From: Nissolia schottii
Taxonomy: Eukaryota; Streptophyta; Magnoliopsida; Fabales; Fabaceae
NCBI GenBank assembly: GCA_003254905.1
Contig: QANU01011207.1
Coordinates: forward strand, 1,228,716-1,292,715
DNA length: 64,000 nt
Direction of reading: 5' to 3'
Shown: positions 1 through 10,859 of the stretch, piece after piece
Numbering within the stretch: the stretch's first letter is position 1
Layout of the letters: each line of letters begins with the position of its first letter
Notes under the pieces: model-generated
Told to the model about the DNA's origin: nothing
Seen by the model: only the letters and a program-made list of their open reading frames with translations
The model's database searches: none
Program-made: the position numbers and the translations under genes

Positions 1-1500
1 CCCCCTTTTTTTTTTGTTTTAGTTGTTTAATTTTGATCCTCGCGAGAAATAATTGAACTTCAAGAAAAGTGGGTTGATTTGATTGAACAAGTTCACTCGA
101 ATATTGACAGTTTGAGACTTCCCTTGTAGATGAGCACAGATGATAGAAGAAGAAGAAATCAAGGGTTACGAGCCTTACAATGACTCCTTATGATTAACAA
201 ATCTCGGATTAATAAGATTCAACAAATTAATTATTTGATTTGTGATTAAATGAAGAGTTCAAGGGGTTAAACATAAAATATTTCCCTCCTTATCCGTTTT
301 ATTTTATGTCTAAGCATCTTGATTAGGCTTATTAGCCATTAAAAAATTCTCGTTATGTCAATTTGGCTCGTTGTCTTCTTGATTTTCTTGTGCTGTAAAA
401 TTAGGTCCTATAAGAAATGTTCTAACCTTTCTTTCTTTCAAAAAAAAATATATCCAATTAAGCAATTAGGATAGGAAGTAAAGCTTCACAAGCCTTGGCT
501 CAAAACTTGTCATTTTCTGGATCAAAAATACTACACGTACACCCAATTTTATACTCATACATATACCATTAATAATGCACAAACTTTATTCTCATGAGGG
601 CACAAACATTACAAACTTATAGATGATATTCTCAATTATACTTAATTAAGTGTACAAACATTACATGCATTAAAACACAAACTTTATGTATATAAATATA
701 TGGTGTATGTATGATGTATATTTTTTGGTGTACGTCTAGCAAGACTCTTTCTGGATGACAGATATATCACCAAGTCTTTATAGTGATTATGGTTTATATA
801 TGTATATAAGTATATAGATATTGATGGCCAATTTCATGGAGAATGAATGTGTAGTGGTAGGGCTTTAGGGACGCAAATGGATGCAACTCTTATCAAGCAA
901 CAGTGTTGCACTAAGTACACATGCTTAATTTATTTGTAATGAGAAAACGATGTTTTGCGGTGTTCAATATTCTAAATAATGGATCAAACTATGTATTTTC
1001 ACGAGTGTATATTATGATATGACATGTTGAAAGCTTGTTTGGCTCTCATTTTGATAAATGAATCAATACATGACTTTAACGTTTTACTATTTTGTAAGAA
1101 TTAATAATGACTAGGTGAAAGACTCAATTTGGCTTCTTTTAGTCTCAGATAAATGAATGAATGAATGAAATGGATGGATATAAGTCATCGATAGAACTGT
1201 TCATCGACATATTACGTAACTCCATTCTCCATTTTCAAGTAACCGTACAATTATAGATATACACAAGCAATAAGAAAATGACTTGAAAGTATTAAAATTT
1301 AAAAGTTATCTACTACTTTATAAAGTTATTCATATTAATCTCTTTATTTTAATTTATTGTTTCTTATCTATAATTATTTGTGAAAAAAAAATGGAGTATG
1401 AATTAAAAAATAAAATATCAAGGGTGAGAATTTAGATATAATAGGAGACTCTAACCCCCCTACATGAGGGTGGAGACACGTGCGAACGATTTTAAGATAT
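1..1500. other. AT-rich intergenic DNA, no gene seen
   Basis: I find no coding potential, RNA gene or clear transposon end. It ends at the 9-bp target duplication of the next element. The sequence is AT-rich with short homopolymers, like the intergenic DNA elsewhere in the window. Confidence 0.6.
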
Positions 1501-1509
1501 GCTTTAATA

Positions 1510-1866
1510 CTATCTTAAAAAATAAATGATCTAGTTCAATCTCAGAGTTTATTTACTATATTGTCTCTCTTAATAAAATATACTACGAAAATGTTCATGT
1601 TTCAAAACATATTACATAAATACACTTGTTTTGGTCAATATGACACTCGTGGCCATGTGGCGAAGCCACATCATATTCGTCAATCCGCTAGACGAATTAG
1701 GGCCAAATTCGCCAATGGTCTAGGTAAACACGGGCCTTATCTTCCAACTCGTTAGGCGAATGTGGGCTACATACTCTAACCCGCTAGCCAAATCCTTTAT
1801 ACATTTGCCAACCGGTTTGACGAATTCAACACAAATTTCCCAACCAGTTTGGCGAATTTGCCTTTG
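1510..1866. repeat. Left terminal inverted repeat of the MULE
   Basis: It aligns by eye to the reverse complement of 5178-5520, including a shared stretch around TTTCAAAACATATTAC and the motif GGCCATGTGGCGAAGCCAC. The inner half is built of recurring units such as TTCGCCAA and CCGGTTTGGCGAA, so the TIR itself contains short inverted sub-repeats. Confidence 0.8.
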
Positions 1867-3386
1867 GGTTATTTCTGTAATTTTATATTTAAAGCCCCTT
1901 TTACCTTTTATTTGCAAATAAAGTCCCTGGCCAAAATCATTCATTCCCACCTTTTATTTGGGCCAAGGATACCATGACACCCCTCATCTTTGAAACCATT
2001 GCATGGTACCCCAAAAATTGAGTTAAAATAAGAGTCAAAATTACTTGTCATGCCACCGTACAAGTCAGGCACAAGTTTTTAAAAATTACAAAAAACAATT
2101 TGCACTCTTGATTTTGCAAGCCAGTCCATTATCCTTTCTCTCACTTAAACTATCACACTCAGATCCAATGTCTTAACCATCATGTCAGTACATCCGCCTT
2201 ATGTTTGGTTTACTTGCGACTCTAACTAGTTTTTTCTGCATCTACAAATCTCAAACCCATAAATCTCTCTTGAAATCTTGCTTTGCTATTTTTCTTGGGT
2301 CTTTGAGCAAGGCTTTGTGACATTCACATTGTTTTTCAGTTCAGATTTGGGAGTTTGTGGCCAAATTTGAGTAGATGGTGATTTAGGATTTTCCAAGTTT
2401 GGTTTTTGGTGATGAATTGAGAATTGTTGGGGATGATTTTCACTAGGACTTATAAAGAGATGTTTTTCCAAAAATTGTATTAGGAGCCAAAGAGGCAACT
2501 AAACAAAAATAGGAAACAAAATCAAAACCACCATTCATAAAATCTAATACTACTATAATTCAGCCCCAAAATCGGCATCCTCTAGATTAGAATCAATAGA
2601 AAACCCTAAATTTGTAATAGTCATCCAAATCAATCAAATTACTCAGCAATTGACAAAGAGAAGGACTCCATCGGAATCCAAGGCAAGGAAGGCATGTGGC
2701 TTTGGTGGCGGCGGTGATGGGGCTTCTGTGGTGGTGGCAGGAAGGCTCCATGCCCTCTTCGGCCTTGGCACCAAGAAAGGATTGCCATCACTTGTAGAAA
2801 GTCAAATATTCCTTCAGAGTCCATGTTTTTCATAAGCACACACTCAAATCACCGTAACAATTACTCTTTACTTGGATAAAGAAAGAAAATAGAAGGAAAG
2901 AAAATGGGAAGAAGAGAAAATGGCCATATAAATGAGTAATTTTCACTCCTATTTCATGGTTCAAGAGAAACTGGAAAGAAATAAAATGGAAAGGATGAGG
3001 GATCCACCATTTTCACTCCTATAGTGGTCATTTTCACTCCTATAGTGGCACATGGGATCCACAACCTGTGTCTTAAATCCCAACTTTAAGATTTGAACAA
3101 TTGCAAGAATATTTATTAGATTAGAACCTTTTGTTCTTGATAGGGTTAGATGTTAAGGCATTGCATGTAGTTTATGGTTGTCATGTAGGTGATATAACAT
3201 TTACATTTCAAACAAAAACAAGAGTTGCACATTATATAAAATTGGGTATAATAAAAATACATAAGTTAAAAGTATGTTACATAAAATTAAAATAACTGAA
3301 TTAAAGATAACAAAGTCATTAGTAAAAAAACTAAATTAAATTAAAGCTAACAAAGCCACTAATGCTGAGTATCAGAGCGTGGCGGT
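1867..3386. other. MULE interior, no gene recognised
   Basis: Internal DNA between the left TIR and the plant mobile domain remnant. Short open frames occur at 2286-2498 and 2639-2839 (minus), but neither resembles a family I know. A 21-bp unit containing CATTTTCACTCCTATAGTGG is tandemly doubled near 3009-3049. It could hold captured host sequence, but I cannot identify any. Confidence 0.4.
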
Positions 3387-4285
3387 CTAGAATGAGGGCC
3401 AGCTGACGTGCCAACCTGTGATGGATAAATATATAAGGGCGGGTACAAGGATACATTGATGGTGGGTAAAAATGTGGTGGTGGTGGTGGTGGTGGTGATG
3501 GTGATGGGTAAGACTATGATGATGGTGGGTAAGGGTATGGAGGATATGAATATCCATAATGATATGGTGGTGGATAGTAATTCGGTGGTGGAGGATACGA
3601 GTCCTTGAGCCTTGGTTATCGTCATCAGGTAGCGACGAAATGTTAGTCATAGAAAGAGGAGCTAACTGAAGTTGTTTCCTTGAAATTCGATCATGCCCTT
3701 GTAATGTAGATAAGATAGCCTCGATTGATGTTCGAAGCTTGTCCATGTTAAATGCAGAGTGAGGATCAATAGACCAAAGATGTTGTTGTTCCACAATGTC
3801 AGCCTAACAAGTTGAAATACAAATAATTATCATCAATAATACAAAATAAATCTTTTTAAAAAAATTATTGACATAGAACTTACCACAACTCTTAGAGTCG
3901 TCAAAGTGCGACCGATCCAACGTTGAGTTTTTTTTTTTATACCATTGCATGTATTTTGAACGTGTAGTAAGAGACACAGGCAATGATCTCTGACTAACAA
4001 TTTGCGCCCGACGATCACCCAATAGGTAATATATTGCCTATGCACATCCGGCCAATATTGGTCTATCTTTCCGGCGAGGGTGATGTTATGCAAATGAGTT
4101 GGCTGATGTGGCCTCCCTGGTATAGGTTGATTCATACCAAACTAACGCATAACTCTATGATGTTGGTGCCACTCAACGATGAAAAATCATATCAAAGGGA
4201 CCACTGCTCACCTTATGTCTTCCTCTGCCATGCTTTTGTCAGGAAGTTCTGCCAATATTTCTTCAGTGTATGACTGCCATACAAT
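3387..4285 (-). pseudogene. Plant mobile domain (PMD, MAIN-like) pseudogene
   Basis: Exon 4285-3884 begins after a TTTCTTAG acceptor and reads WQSYTEEILAELPDK, then a VPLI..FFIVEWHQHHRVMR segment, FGMNQPIP, and later SKYMQWY. These are recognisable blocks of the plant mobile domain family (MAIN/MAIL-like and phosphatase-7 long-form homologues). At least three in-frame stops lie at conserved positions, and the frame shifts near 4010, so it cannot make a full protein. A GTAAGT donor (3883) and a TAG acceptor join a last exon (3803-3387) ending in a histidine-rich tail encoded by a TGG-rich microsatellite. It lies inside the MULE with no host function evident. Confidence 0.75.
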
Positions 4286-4439
4286 CTAAGAAAAAGTGAA
4301 CAACGTTAGTAAAAATATGTAAATCGGAAGTGAAATAATAAAAAAATAAATATTTATATAATTACCTCATTTTTCTTCAAGTTATCGAAAAAATGACGAT
4401 AATACAGTAAAATACATTAGTAAATCATAAAATGCAGGT

Positions 4440-4699
4440 AACATCTTCATCATCAAATATATCAACACCAATAGATTTCAACCTATCACTTGACCCTTGT
4501 AATAGTTGAAAAAGAATTCTTGATACAAAATGATTCTCTTGTAACCTTAATTTCAAACATTTTTTTTCTTTAAATCATCTAAACGCATACCCCTCTTAAT
4601 CATCATATATGTCAAATTAGGACCATTATATATAAACCCATGTTCACTTTCATACATTCTCCCATTAGAATAAATGAGCACAATAAGAGATTTCTTCAT
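4440..4699 (-). pseudogene. MuDR-type transposase N-terminal-like segment
   Basis: From an ATG at 4699 the minus strand reads a short protein containing YNGPN, then MMIKRGMRLDDLKKK, and after frameshifts IFDDEDV. The order (short N-terminal strand, a block like 'IKRGMSLxELK', then 'DDEDV') resembles the PB1-like N-terminal region of plant MuDR transposases and related MULE proteins. A frameshift lies in an A-run near 4560 and another near 4490. An exon end (ATGAG then GTAATT) lies near 4365, before the PMD exon. The family call rests on motif memory rather than an alignment. Confidence 0.5.
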
Positions 4700-5177
4700 T
4701 TTCTAATTATCGATAAAACACATTCTATGTCAAACATACAATTAACGCCAATACAAAAATATATTCAAACATTTAAAAATTACACCAATAGAAATACTAA
4801 ATAGCATATTAATTAGCTAGTCACGAATTCAATACTATGTTACTCTATGCATCAATTTATCATAAATTGCTTAGCAAACTAATATAGACAACATTTATAT
4901 AATCAATTTAAAGATTACATTTAAAGAAATTTATGTAATTCACACATACTAGTTAAACTATAAATTCAGAAAAGAAAAAAAATAGCATTATAATAAATTA
5001 AAACTTACAAGTCTGTCGCACAAATTGAATAAGCTACTCCTAGCTTTTGACAACCCAAGAGTGAAGAAAGAATTTGGATTCTAGAGAGAGGATTGATTTG
5101 TAGAGAGAGAAGTGAATTTTAGAAAATGAGAATGAGTGAAGTGGTTTGGGGTGGTGAGGTTGGTTTATTGGGCCTGG

Positions 5178-5520
5178 GTGCAAATTCGCCAAACCGGTTA
5201 ATGGATGAATTCGCCAAACCGGTTGGCAAATGTATAAAGGATTTGGCTAGCGGGCTGGCATATGTAGCCCACATTCGCCTAGCGGTTTGACAAATAAGGC
5301 CCGTGTTCTTCGAGCCCATTGGCAAGTTTGGCCGTGATTTACCTAGCGAATTGGCGAATATGACGTGGCTTCGCCACATGGCCACAAGTGTCATGTTGGT
5401 CAAAACAGGTGTATTCCTGTAATATGTTTTGAAATAAGGGTATTTTCATAATACTTTTTATTAAGAATGGCAATATAGTAAAAACTCTCAATCTCACAAA
5501 TTAGTTCAAAGGTTAAGGAT
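5178..5520. repeat. Right terminal inverted repeat of the MULE
   Basis: Inverted copy of 1510-1866, diverged by scattered substitutions and short indels. It ends directly at the 9-bp target duplication at 5521-5529. The outermost bases read ATCCTTAA from outside, against ATCTTAA at the left end. Confidence 0.8.
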
Positions 5521-5539
5521 GCTTTAATATTATAAAATG

Positions 5540-5933
5540 GTAATTTTTCACATGTCTTATGAGGTAAAAACACTCTCCTATTAAATTCTTTTATTTTTGA
5601 CAATTTTTCAAACTAAATTTATCAAATTTTGTCATCATTTCATGTTCTATATTATCTTGACAAATTTTTCATTAGTCAAATCATTGAAAAAATCAACCTA
5701 TAAAAAATTTAAAGAGATTTACAAATCATTTAAGCTTATAATAAACATATCTACAAATATTATATTAAAAAATATTAATTTATCACATTAATCATATGAC
5801 ACATCAATATGTCATATTAGATCATAAAATGATAACAAAATTCGATAAACTCAATTCTAAAAATTGTAAAAAATAGATAACATTAGTTAGAGAATGTATT
5901 TTTTTTTTCAAAGAGCACGTAAAAAAACAACCT
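5540..5933. mobile_element. MITE copy A
   Basis: AT-rich, non-coding repeat homologous by eye over most of its length to 17506-17882. Shared blocks include TCATCATTTCAT, TATTAAAAAATATTAATTTAT and ATAACAAAATTC. Its ends read GTAATTTTTCACATG and, inverted, a related sequence. Flanks TATAAAATG (5531-5539) and TACAAAAGT (5934-5942) could be a decayed 9-bp target duplication. It sits 10 bp from the MULE's target duplication. Confidence 0.6.
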
Positions 5934-5942
5934 TACAAAAGT

Positions 5943-7668
5943 TGTCTAAGTTATGTTTATCTCTAAGTAACATGAGACTCTAATCATACCCAAAAATTTA
6001 TGAGGAAACAATTACCGAACTCAAACATCATAATTGAAGAACATGAGCACGATATAAACAGGTCATGGAAATTGGGGACATTATCCAAACAATAAATACA
6101 TTGTTAAAGCGCACGTGTTTAATTTAAATGTGATGTGATGGCTAAGGACAATAGACATGGAAGGAAATTTCTGTTTCAGCTAGAACATCATGAAAGGGAG
6201 CACAGATTGCAAAGGCAATATTCTTTTCCTGTTTGATTTACAAGGTATATTATCTCACAATTTTTCAAAATTGAGATTTGGTTAAGAACGGTGTACATGG
6301 GCGTATGGTTCTTTCTGTGTTGTCACCATAACTAATAATTTGAGCACATGGAAATAGTTGCTCTTTTGAAAGACAAGCTTCTTTTGTAACGGATGTACCT
6401 CCAGATCTCAGTGGAAGAATGAATTATCTTACGACTTAAGACAGATGGTAGAAGCCAGAAGGCTTGGTGTTGGTGGTGGACCCTACATTTCAAGCATGGG
6501 CTTCAAAAGGGTTGGTTTTTTATTTGATTTAAAAAATATATATTTTTTGACCTTAGAATTTTGCAAGGAAAATAATAGAAATAAAAATTTATTTATTTGT
6601 TTATTCATACATAATCTTAAAAAAATAAAACAGATTAAAAATAAAAAATAAAAATAAGAAATGAATTAAACAAATGCCAAATAAGTCGTAAGCTTTCTCG
6701 TCGTAAATTTGAAAATGAAAGAAGAATGTAGGTAAGGTTAAACTATTTGTATTTTTGCGTAATTCTACATATTTGGCATATTCAACATTGTCCATATTCC
6801 CTATTCCTTATTCCCCAATCCGTTCTTTGTATTTTGTAATTTGTATTTGGTATGATGTTTTTTTTTTTTTGTAGCAATTTAGGGGTTTCGTGTTCAATTT
6901 TGGGTTGTGTTTCTTCTTTATGAATCTACTTGATCTTGAGAATTTTTCCAATTATTAGAAGAAAAATAAATACACAAAACTATTTAAACTATTTGAATTG
7001 TTATAATATAAAACTATTTAATTACAGATTAGTTCGATTACCGTAAAACATGTTTGTTAAGAATGGGTAAAAAAAATTTCTTGCAGCACTAGTAGCGACT
7101 AAATCCTTTGACTAAATGCTTAAGAAACTCAATCATCTATCAATTGTGTTATGCTTTGTTGATAAAAAAGGATAATTTTTAATACTTCATCCCCAAAATT
7201 ACAAGATCAATATATCTCATAGTATCAATTACACGAATGAAATGTAACTTACGTGGAAATCATTTTAGCGTGATACATGCATAATATATTGGATGCATTT
7301 GTTTTAGGTTATTTGAAAAAAAAATCACTTTTTTGACCTACAAAATTAATTTTCAAATGTTTGGATAATTTTTAATAAATAATGTAATTTTTTTTAAAAA
7401 AATGTTTTTGGCTTTTAAGCAGAAGTTAAAAAAAAAAGTAGCTTCTCATAAAAAAATATATTGTCATGCCAATATTTTTTAAGTTAAGCAAAAACAAACG
7501 CAACGCATAATTGATACCAATGTTAAGCTAGTGCTAAGAAGTCATTTCAACAATTAATGTTTTAATGAAGGTCAATCCATTTTATTTACTGGAGTTTGAG
7601 TGGATTCTCCCTTATCTGGTCACTGGTGCATATGTATAGTTTGTCAATAGACAAATCATAAACACTAG
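5943..7668. other. Intergenic, no gene seen
   Basis: AT-rich DNA with homopolymer runs (a T-run near 6860 and several A- and T-runs around 7310-7440). The short open frames here do not resemble known proteins, and I see no promoter or RNA gene. Confidence 0.5.
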
Positions 7669-7676
7669 CTTATGAT

Positions 7677-8595
7677 TAGGCCTGTCAAAATGAGCCTGAC
7701 CCGCAAACTCAGCCCATTTACCTGGTTAAATAGATGGACTTTACATGCAAAAAAATAGGTCCGTAAAAATTTAAAAAAATGGCCCGGCCCGTTTAAGGCT
7801 TCGAGCTAAATGGGCCTGCCCGACGGACTCACGGGCTAGCCCGTTAGCTTGTGATTTTTTTTTTAAAAAAAACCAAAAACTTTTGGGCTTTCGGCACTTG
7901 ACAGACTCAAATTGTTATTTTTAAAAATTAAGTTAATAAAATTACATGATAATTGATACCTCACGTTCAAATTGAAGCTCAAATTAAAGTTTTAGATCTC
8001 CATTTTGAAGTCCAAATTACAAACTAAATTGCCAAGTTATTTTAGTTATAATTAAAATATTTTTTAAATATTTTAAAACTTGTTGCGCATCACACGGGTT
8101 TAGACTCTAGGTGTTAATTAAATACATTCTCTTGTTATCCCTTTTTTTTTTCCTATAAAAGCTTTACAAATCGATTCTTAATTGAAAAATGCTACTATTT
8201 TTATACCTATCCAAAATTAAAGATTTCGTAACCACAAAAAGAGATAAAGATGAAAAATCACAAAACCTTAATTTTTTTCTATTTATTACCATCGGAAATG
8301 GATCCTCAAATTTTATATAAACTATTTCTTTCTGATTAACTAATAGATAGACGATAAAAAATAGTTAAAAATGACCGCGTATACTTATTTACAACTTTGT
8401 ATTTAAATAATAAAAAATAAATCAAAATTTTATTTTATTTTTTAAAAAAAAAAACTGACTGGCGGGCTGGCTGGCCCGTTTAAGCCCATGGACCGATCAT
8501 AATCGAACCGAATTCTAAAAATAAGCATAATTTTGACCCGATTCGTTTAGGTCCACAGACCCAAATGGGTCCGGTCAGCCCGTTTGACACCCCTA
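7677..8595. mobile_element. Non-autonomous hAT-type element, 919 bp
   Basis: Flanked by the perfect 8-bp direct repeat CTTATGAT (7669-7676 and 8596-8603), the target-duplication length of hAT transposons. The ends are imperfect terminal inverted repeats, TAGGCCTGTCAAAATGAGCC at the left and TAGGGGTGTCAAACGGGCTG read inward from the right, matching the common plant hAT end type TAGGGGTGTCAA. Sub-terminal regions are GC-rich (GGCCCGGCCCG and GGCTGGCTGGCCCG). No transposase coding sequence is present, so it would have depended on an autonomous element elsewhere. Confidence 0.88.
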
Positions 8596-8603
8596 CTTAT
8601 GAT

Positions 8604-9438
8604 TAGTACTAAACAAATCGATATATAGTACTAATAATGAATCTGTACTTAGATATGAGAATAAGGGATTAATAAAGTAGTATATTAAAAAGATGAAGGA
8701 TTTTTATATTTATAATTGTAAACTGCATTCGCTTTCAGAATACCATGCATCGCTACAAATTCTTCTAAACATTAATACTCGTTTCACTACTGTATAGATG
8801 GTTTCCACCACAGTACTTCACTACTTCTGAGTTTGTTGCTATGAAGCTGAGAAAACGATAGACGAAAAATTCTTATATTTTTTTATTTAAATGAAATTGA
8901 AATGGAAAGGATATAAAACTTTTGTTTGGGAACACAGGAACAAATTTTTTTTCTTCTTTTTTTTACTCTATTTTATCTATAGTACTAAATACAATCTTAT
9001 ATAAATTATATAAAGAGAGATATTACTTACATAAGCCAAAAGCACAAAATAGAGAGAGAAAAAAACAACGATAACATATATATCTCAGGTTAAAGAAGGG
9101 TGTACCAGGAACAAGCACGTTTCAAGCCGTCCATGTGTCATGTAAATTCATCCATGGTTGTCACCGTCGATTCTCCTTGACGTCACACGCAGGAGAAGAA
9201 GGCAAACCACATCTACCCCAAATATCATTATCATTTAAAATAATTAAATAATTTTATTTATTTTAATTTTTTTTATTTAATTGATTATGGATATTGCTTC
9301 AATCAACCTAATTGTTTTTTTATTTCATCTCTAGGAATATTTGTTTTAGCAATTTTTAAAGAAATTTCTTTGAATGATTTTATAAGTATTGAATTCATCT
9401 TCCATAATAATCCATGGACCATGAGCAACCCACACCTC
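8604..9438. other. Intergenic, no gene seen
   Basis: AT-rich sequence between the hAT element and a possible promoter at 9439. A slightly GC-richer patch near 9110-9210 contains GACGTCAC, which resembles a bZIP-type site, but there is no convincing reading frame. Confidence 0.4.
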
Positions 9439-9560
9439 TATATAGACACTGTTTATGTTCTTCAACCCTCGATTCTTCTTCTTCGACACGCTGTTGTTAC
9501 ACACCGATTTCTATTACATCGAAACCTAAAATGGTGACGGGTGTCGTGTGGGCGCAAGAT
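9439..9560 (+). other. Possible orphan promoter and first exon
   Basis: A TATATAG box (9439-9445) lies about 90 bp before an ATG (9531). Ten codons (MVTGVVWAQD) run to a consensus GTGAGT donor at 9561. No matching downstream exon is visible before the Copia element at 9946. It could be a gene start separated from its body by the insertion, or chance; I do not recognise the peptide. Confidence 0.2.
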
Positions 9561-9945
9561 GTGAGTTTTGATAAATTTAATCATTATTAATAAATCACTA
9601 CTTAATATTTGATAATATTTAATTAAGCATAAAACTAATCTTAATGCCAAAGTACATTTTACCGGCAAATCACACCTCTATTGCACACAAAAGGCTGCAA
9701 TGATTAATGGTCAGTGCATCACAAATCAAAATACCTCCATAAAATCATTCAAATATTGAGTAACTATATTTGTAAATAAGTTTTATATAAACTATTTTTA
9801 CATCTGGAGAATCATGTATATAAGTAATTATGAATTTTATTTATATTACCGGTGAATCTAAAGATAAAATGTACATGGGTTAATAATTGAAAATTTTAGT
9901 TTTTTGTTAATATATAAAATTATTTATTTGTGTTTACTCAACTAA

Positions 9946-10205
9946 TGATAGAAATGGAAATGGAGAGTGGGAAAGAGAAGTTGGAGAGAAAATTCTGAAT
10001 TGATTAAATTGATTGAAGGCATGAACAAAGCCTTGTATATATGCATATCAGTTTCCCATCAATAGAGAAACTTGCAGTGCAAGGGACCTTTGGTGAATTA
10101 CCATAGGTAACTAACTTAACCTCCTAACTGCCTACAGTTGTCATAACTTTATAACCAACTCTAACTAACCATCATCCACCTTGTGTGGATGGTTACCTGT
10201 TAACA
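9946..10205 (-). repeat. Copia 3' LTR
   Basis: A 260-bp LTR that on the minus strand starts TGTTAACAGG and ends CCATTTCTATCA. It pairs with 16276-16535 without visible indels. The ACTAA target duplication follows directly. Confidence 0.93.
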
Positions 10206-10213
10206 CCCCCTGC
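10206..10213 (-). promoter_or_regulatory. Copia polypurine tract
   Basis: On the minus strand the bases directly before the 3' LTR read TGCAGGGGG then TGTTAACA. The purine run would prime plus-strand DNA synthesis during reverse transcription. Confidence 0.7.
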
Positions 10214-10859
10214 AATCGTGGCCTGGTTTGAACAAATTATGCAGGCCAAGATTGGGCAAAATAGCATGAAAAGGCATTGGGCCAAGTGGTTTGGTGAAAA
10301 TATCTGCGAGTTGGAGCTTTGAAGAAATAGGCAGTAGGTGGATAAGCTTTGATTGGAGCTTTTCCCGGACAAAATGGCAGTCTATCTCGATGTGCTTTGT
10401 GCGTTCGCTGAAGTTTGGGTTATGAGCAATCTGAAGGGCAGATTGATTGTCACAGAAGATGGTTGCTGGGTTATCCTGTTGTACTGCTAGATCATGCAGT
10501 AGAAAGGCTATCCATTGAAGCTTAGAGGTTGTCATAGCCAAAGCCATGTACTCTGCTTCACAAGAGGAACGCGATACCACATTCTGCTTCTTGGATTTCC
10601 AGCTTATAAGAGATTGTCCCAAAAATATGTAGAACCCTGATGTAGACCTTCTTGTGTTAGGACATCCAGCCCAATCTGCATCAGTGTAGGCCGTGAGTTG
10701 CAACGATGAACTGCTTGAGAAGAACATGCCAAGTTCAGGTGCAACCTTGATGTATTTGACGACTCTCATTGTTGCTTGATGGTGGGAGGATGAAGGGGCC
10801 GCCATAAATTGTGCCAACTGATTCACTGCAAAAGAGATATCGGGCTTGGTGGTGGTTAA
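10206..10859 (-). pseudogene. Copia RNase H and pol C-terminus
   Basis: An open stretch of about 208 codons carries the Copia RNase H hallmarks: TDADWAGCPNTRRSTSG, SSCEAEYMAL, CDNQSALQIAHNP and the closing DIFTKPL. The open part is intact, but the link to reverse transcriptase upstream (around 10830-10920) contains several stops, so it is not translated as part of a full polyprotein. RNase H would degrade the RNA template during reverse transcription. It ends next to the polypurine tract, as expected. Confidence 0.9.

Larger units (their letters stand above)
1510..5520 (-). mobile_element. Mutator-like (MULE) element with long TIRs and PMD gene remnant
   Basis: A 4011-bp element is flanked by the perfect 9-bp direct repeat GCTTTAATA (1501-1509 and 5521-5529). 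A 9-bp target duplication is the hallmark of Mutator-superfamily insertions. Its ends are inverted repeats of about 350 bp (1510-1866 and 5178-5520). On the minus strand it carries a decayed segment like the N-terminal region of MuDR transposases (4440-4699) and a plant mobile domain (3387-4285). I see no catalytic transposase domain, so it looks non-autonomous or internally deleted. Stop codons and frameshifts show the gene is dead. The association of plant mobile domains with Mutator-like elements is known; the exact class here is inference. Confidence 0.85.

Noticed and set aside
3387-3794. Histidine-rich reading frame as an independent gene
   Set aside because: Its His tail is a TGG-rich microsatellite and its start is better explained as the last exon of the dead mobile-domain gene.
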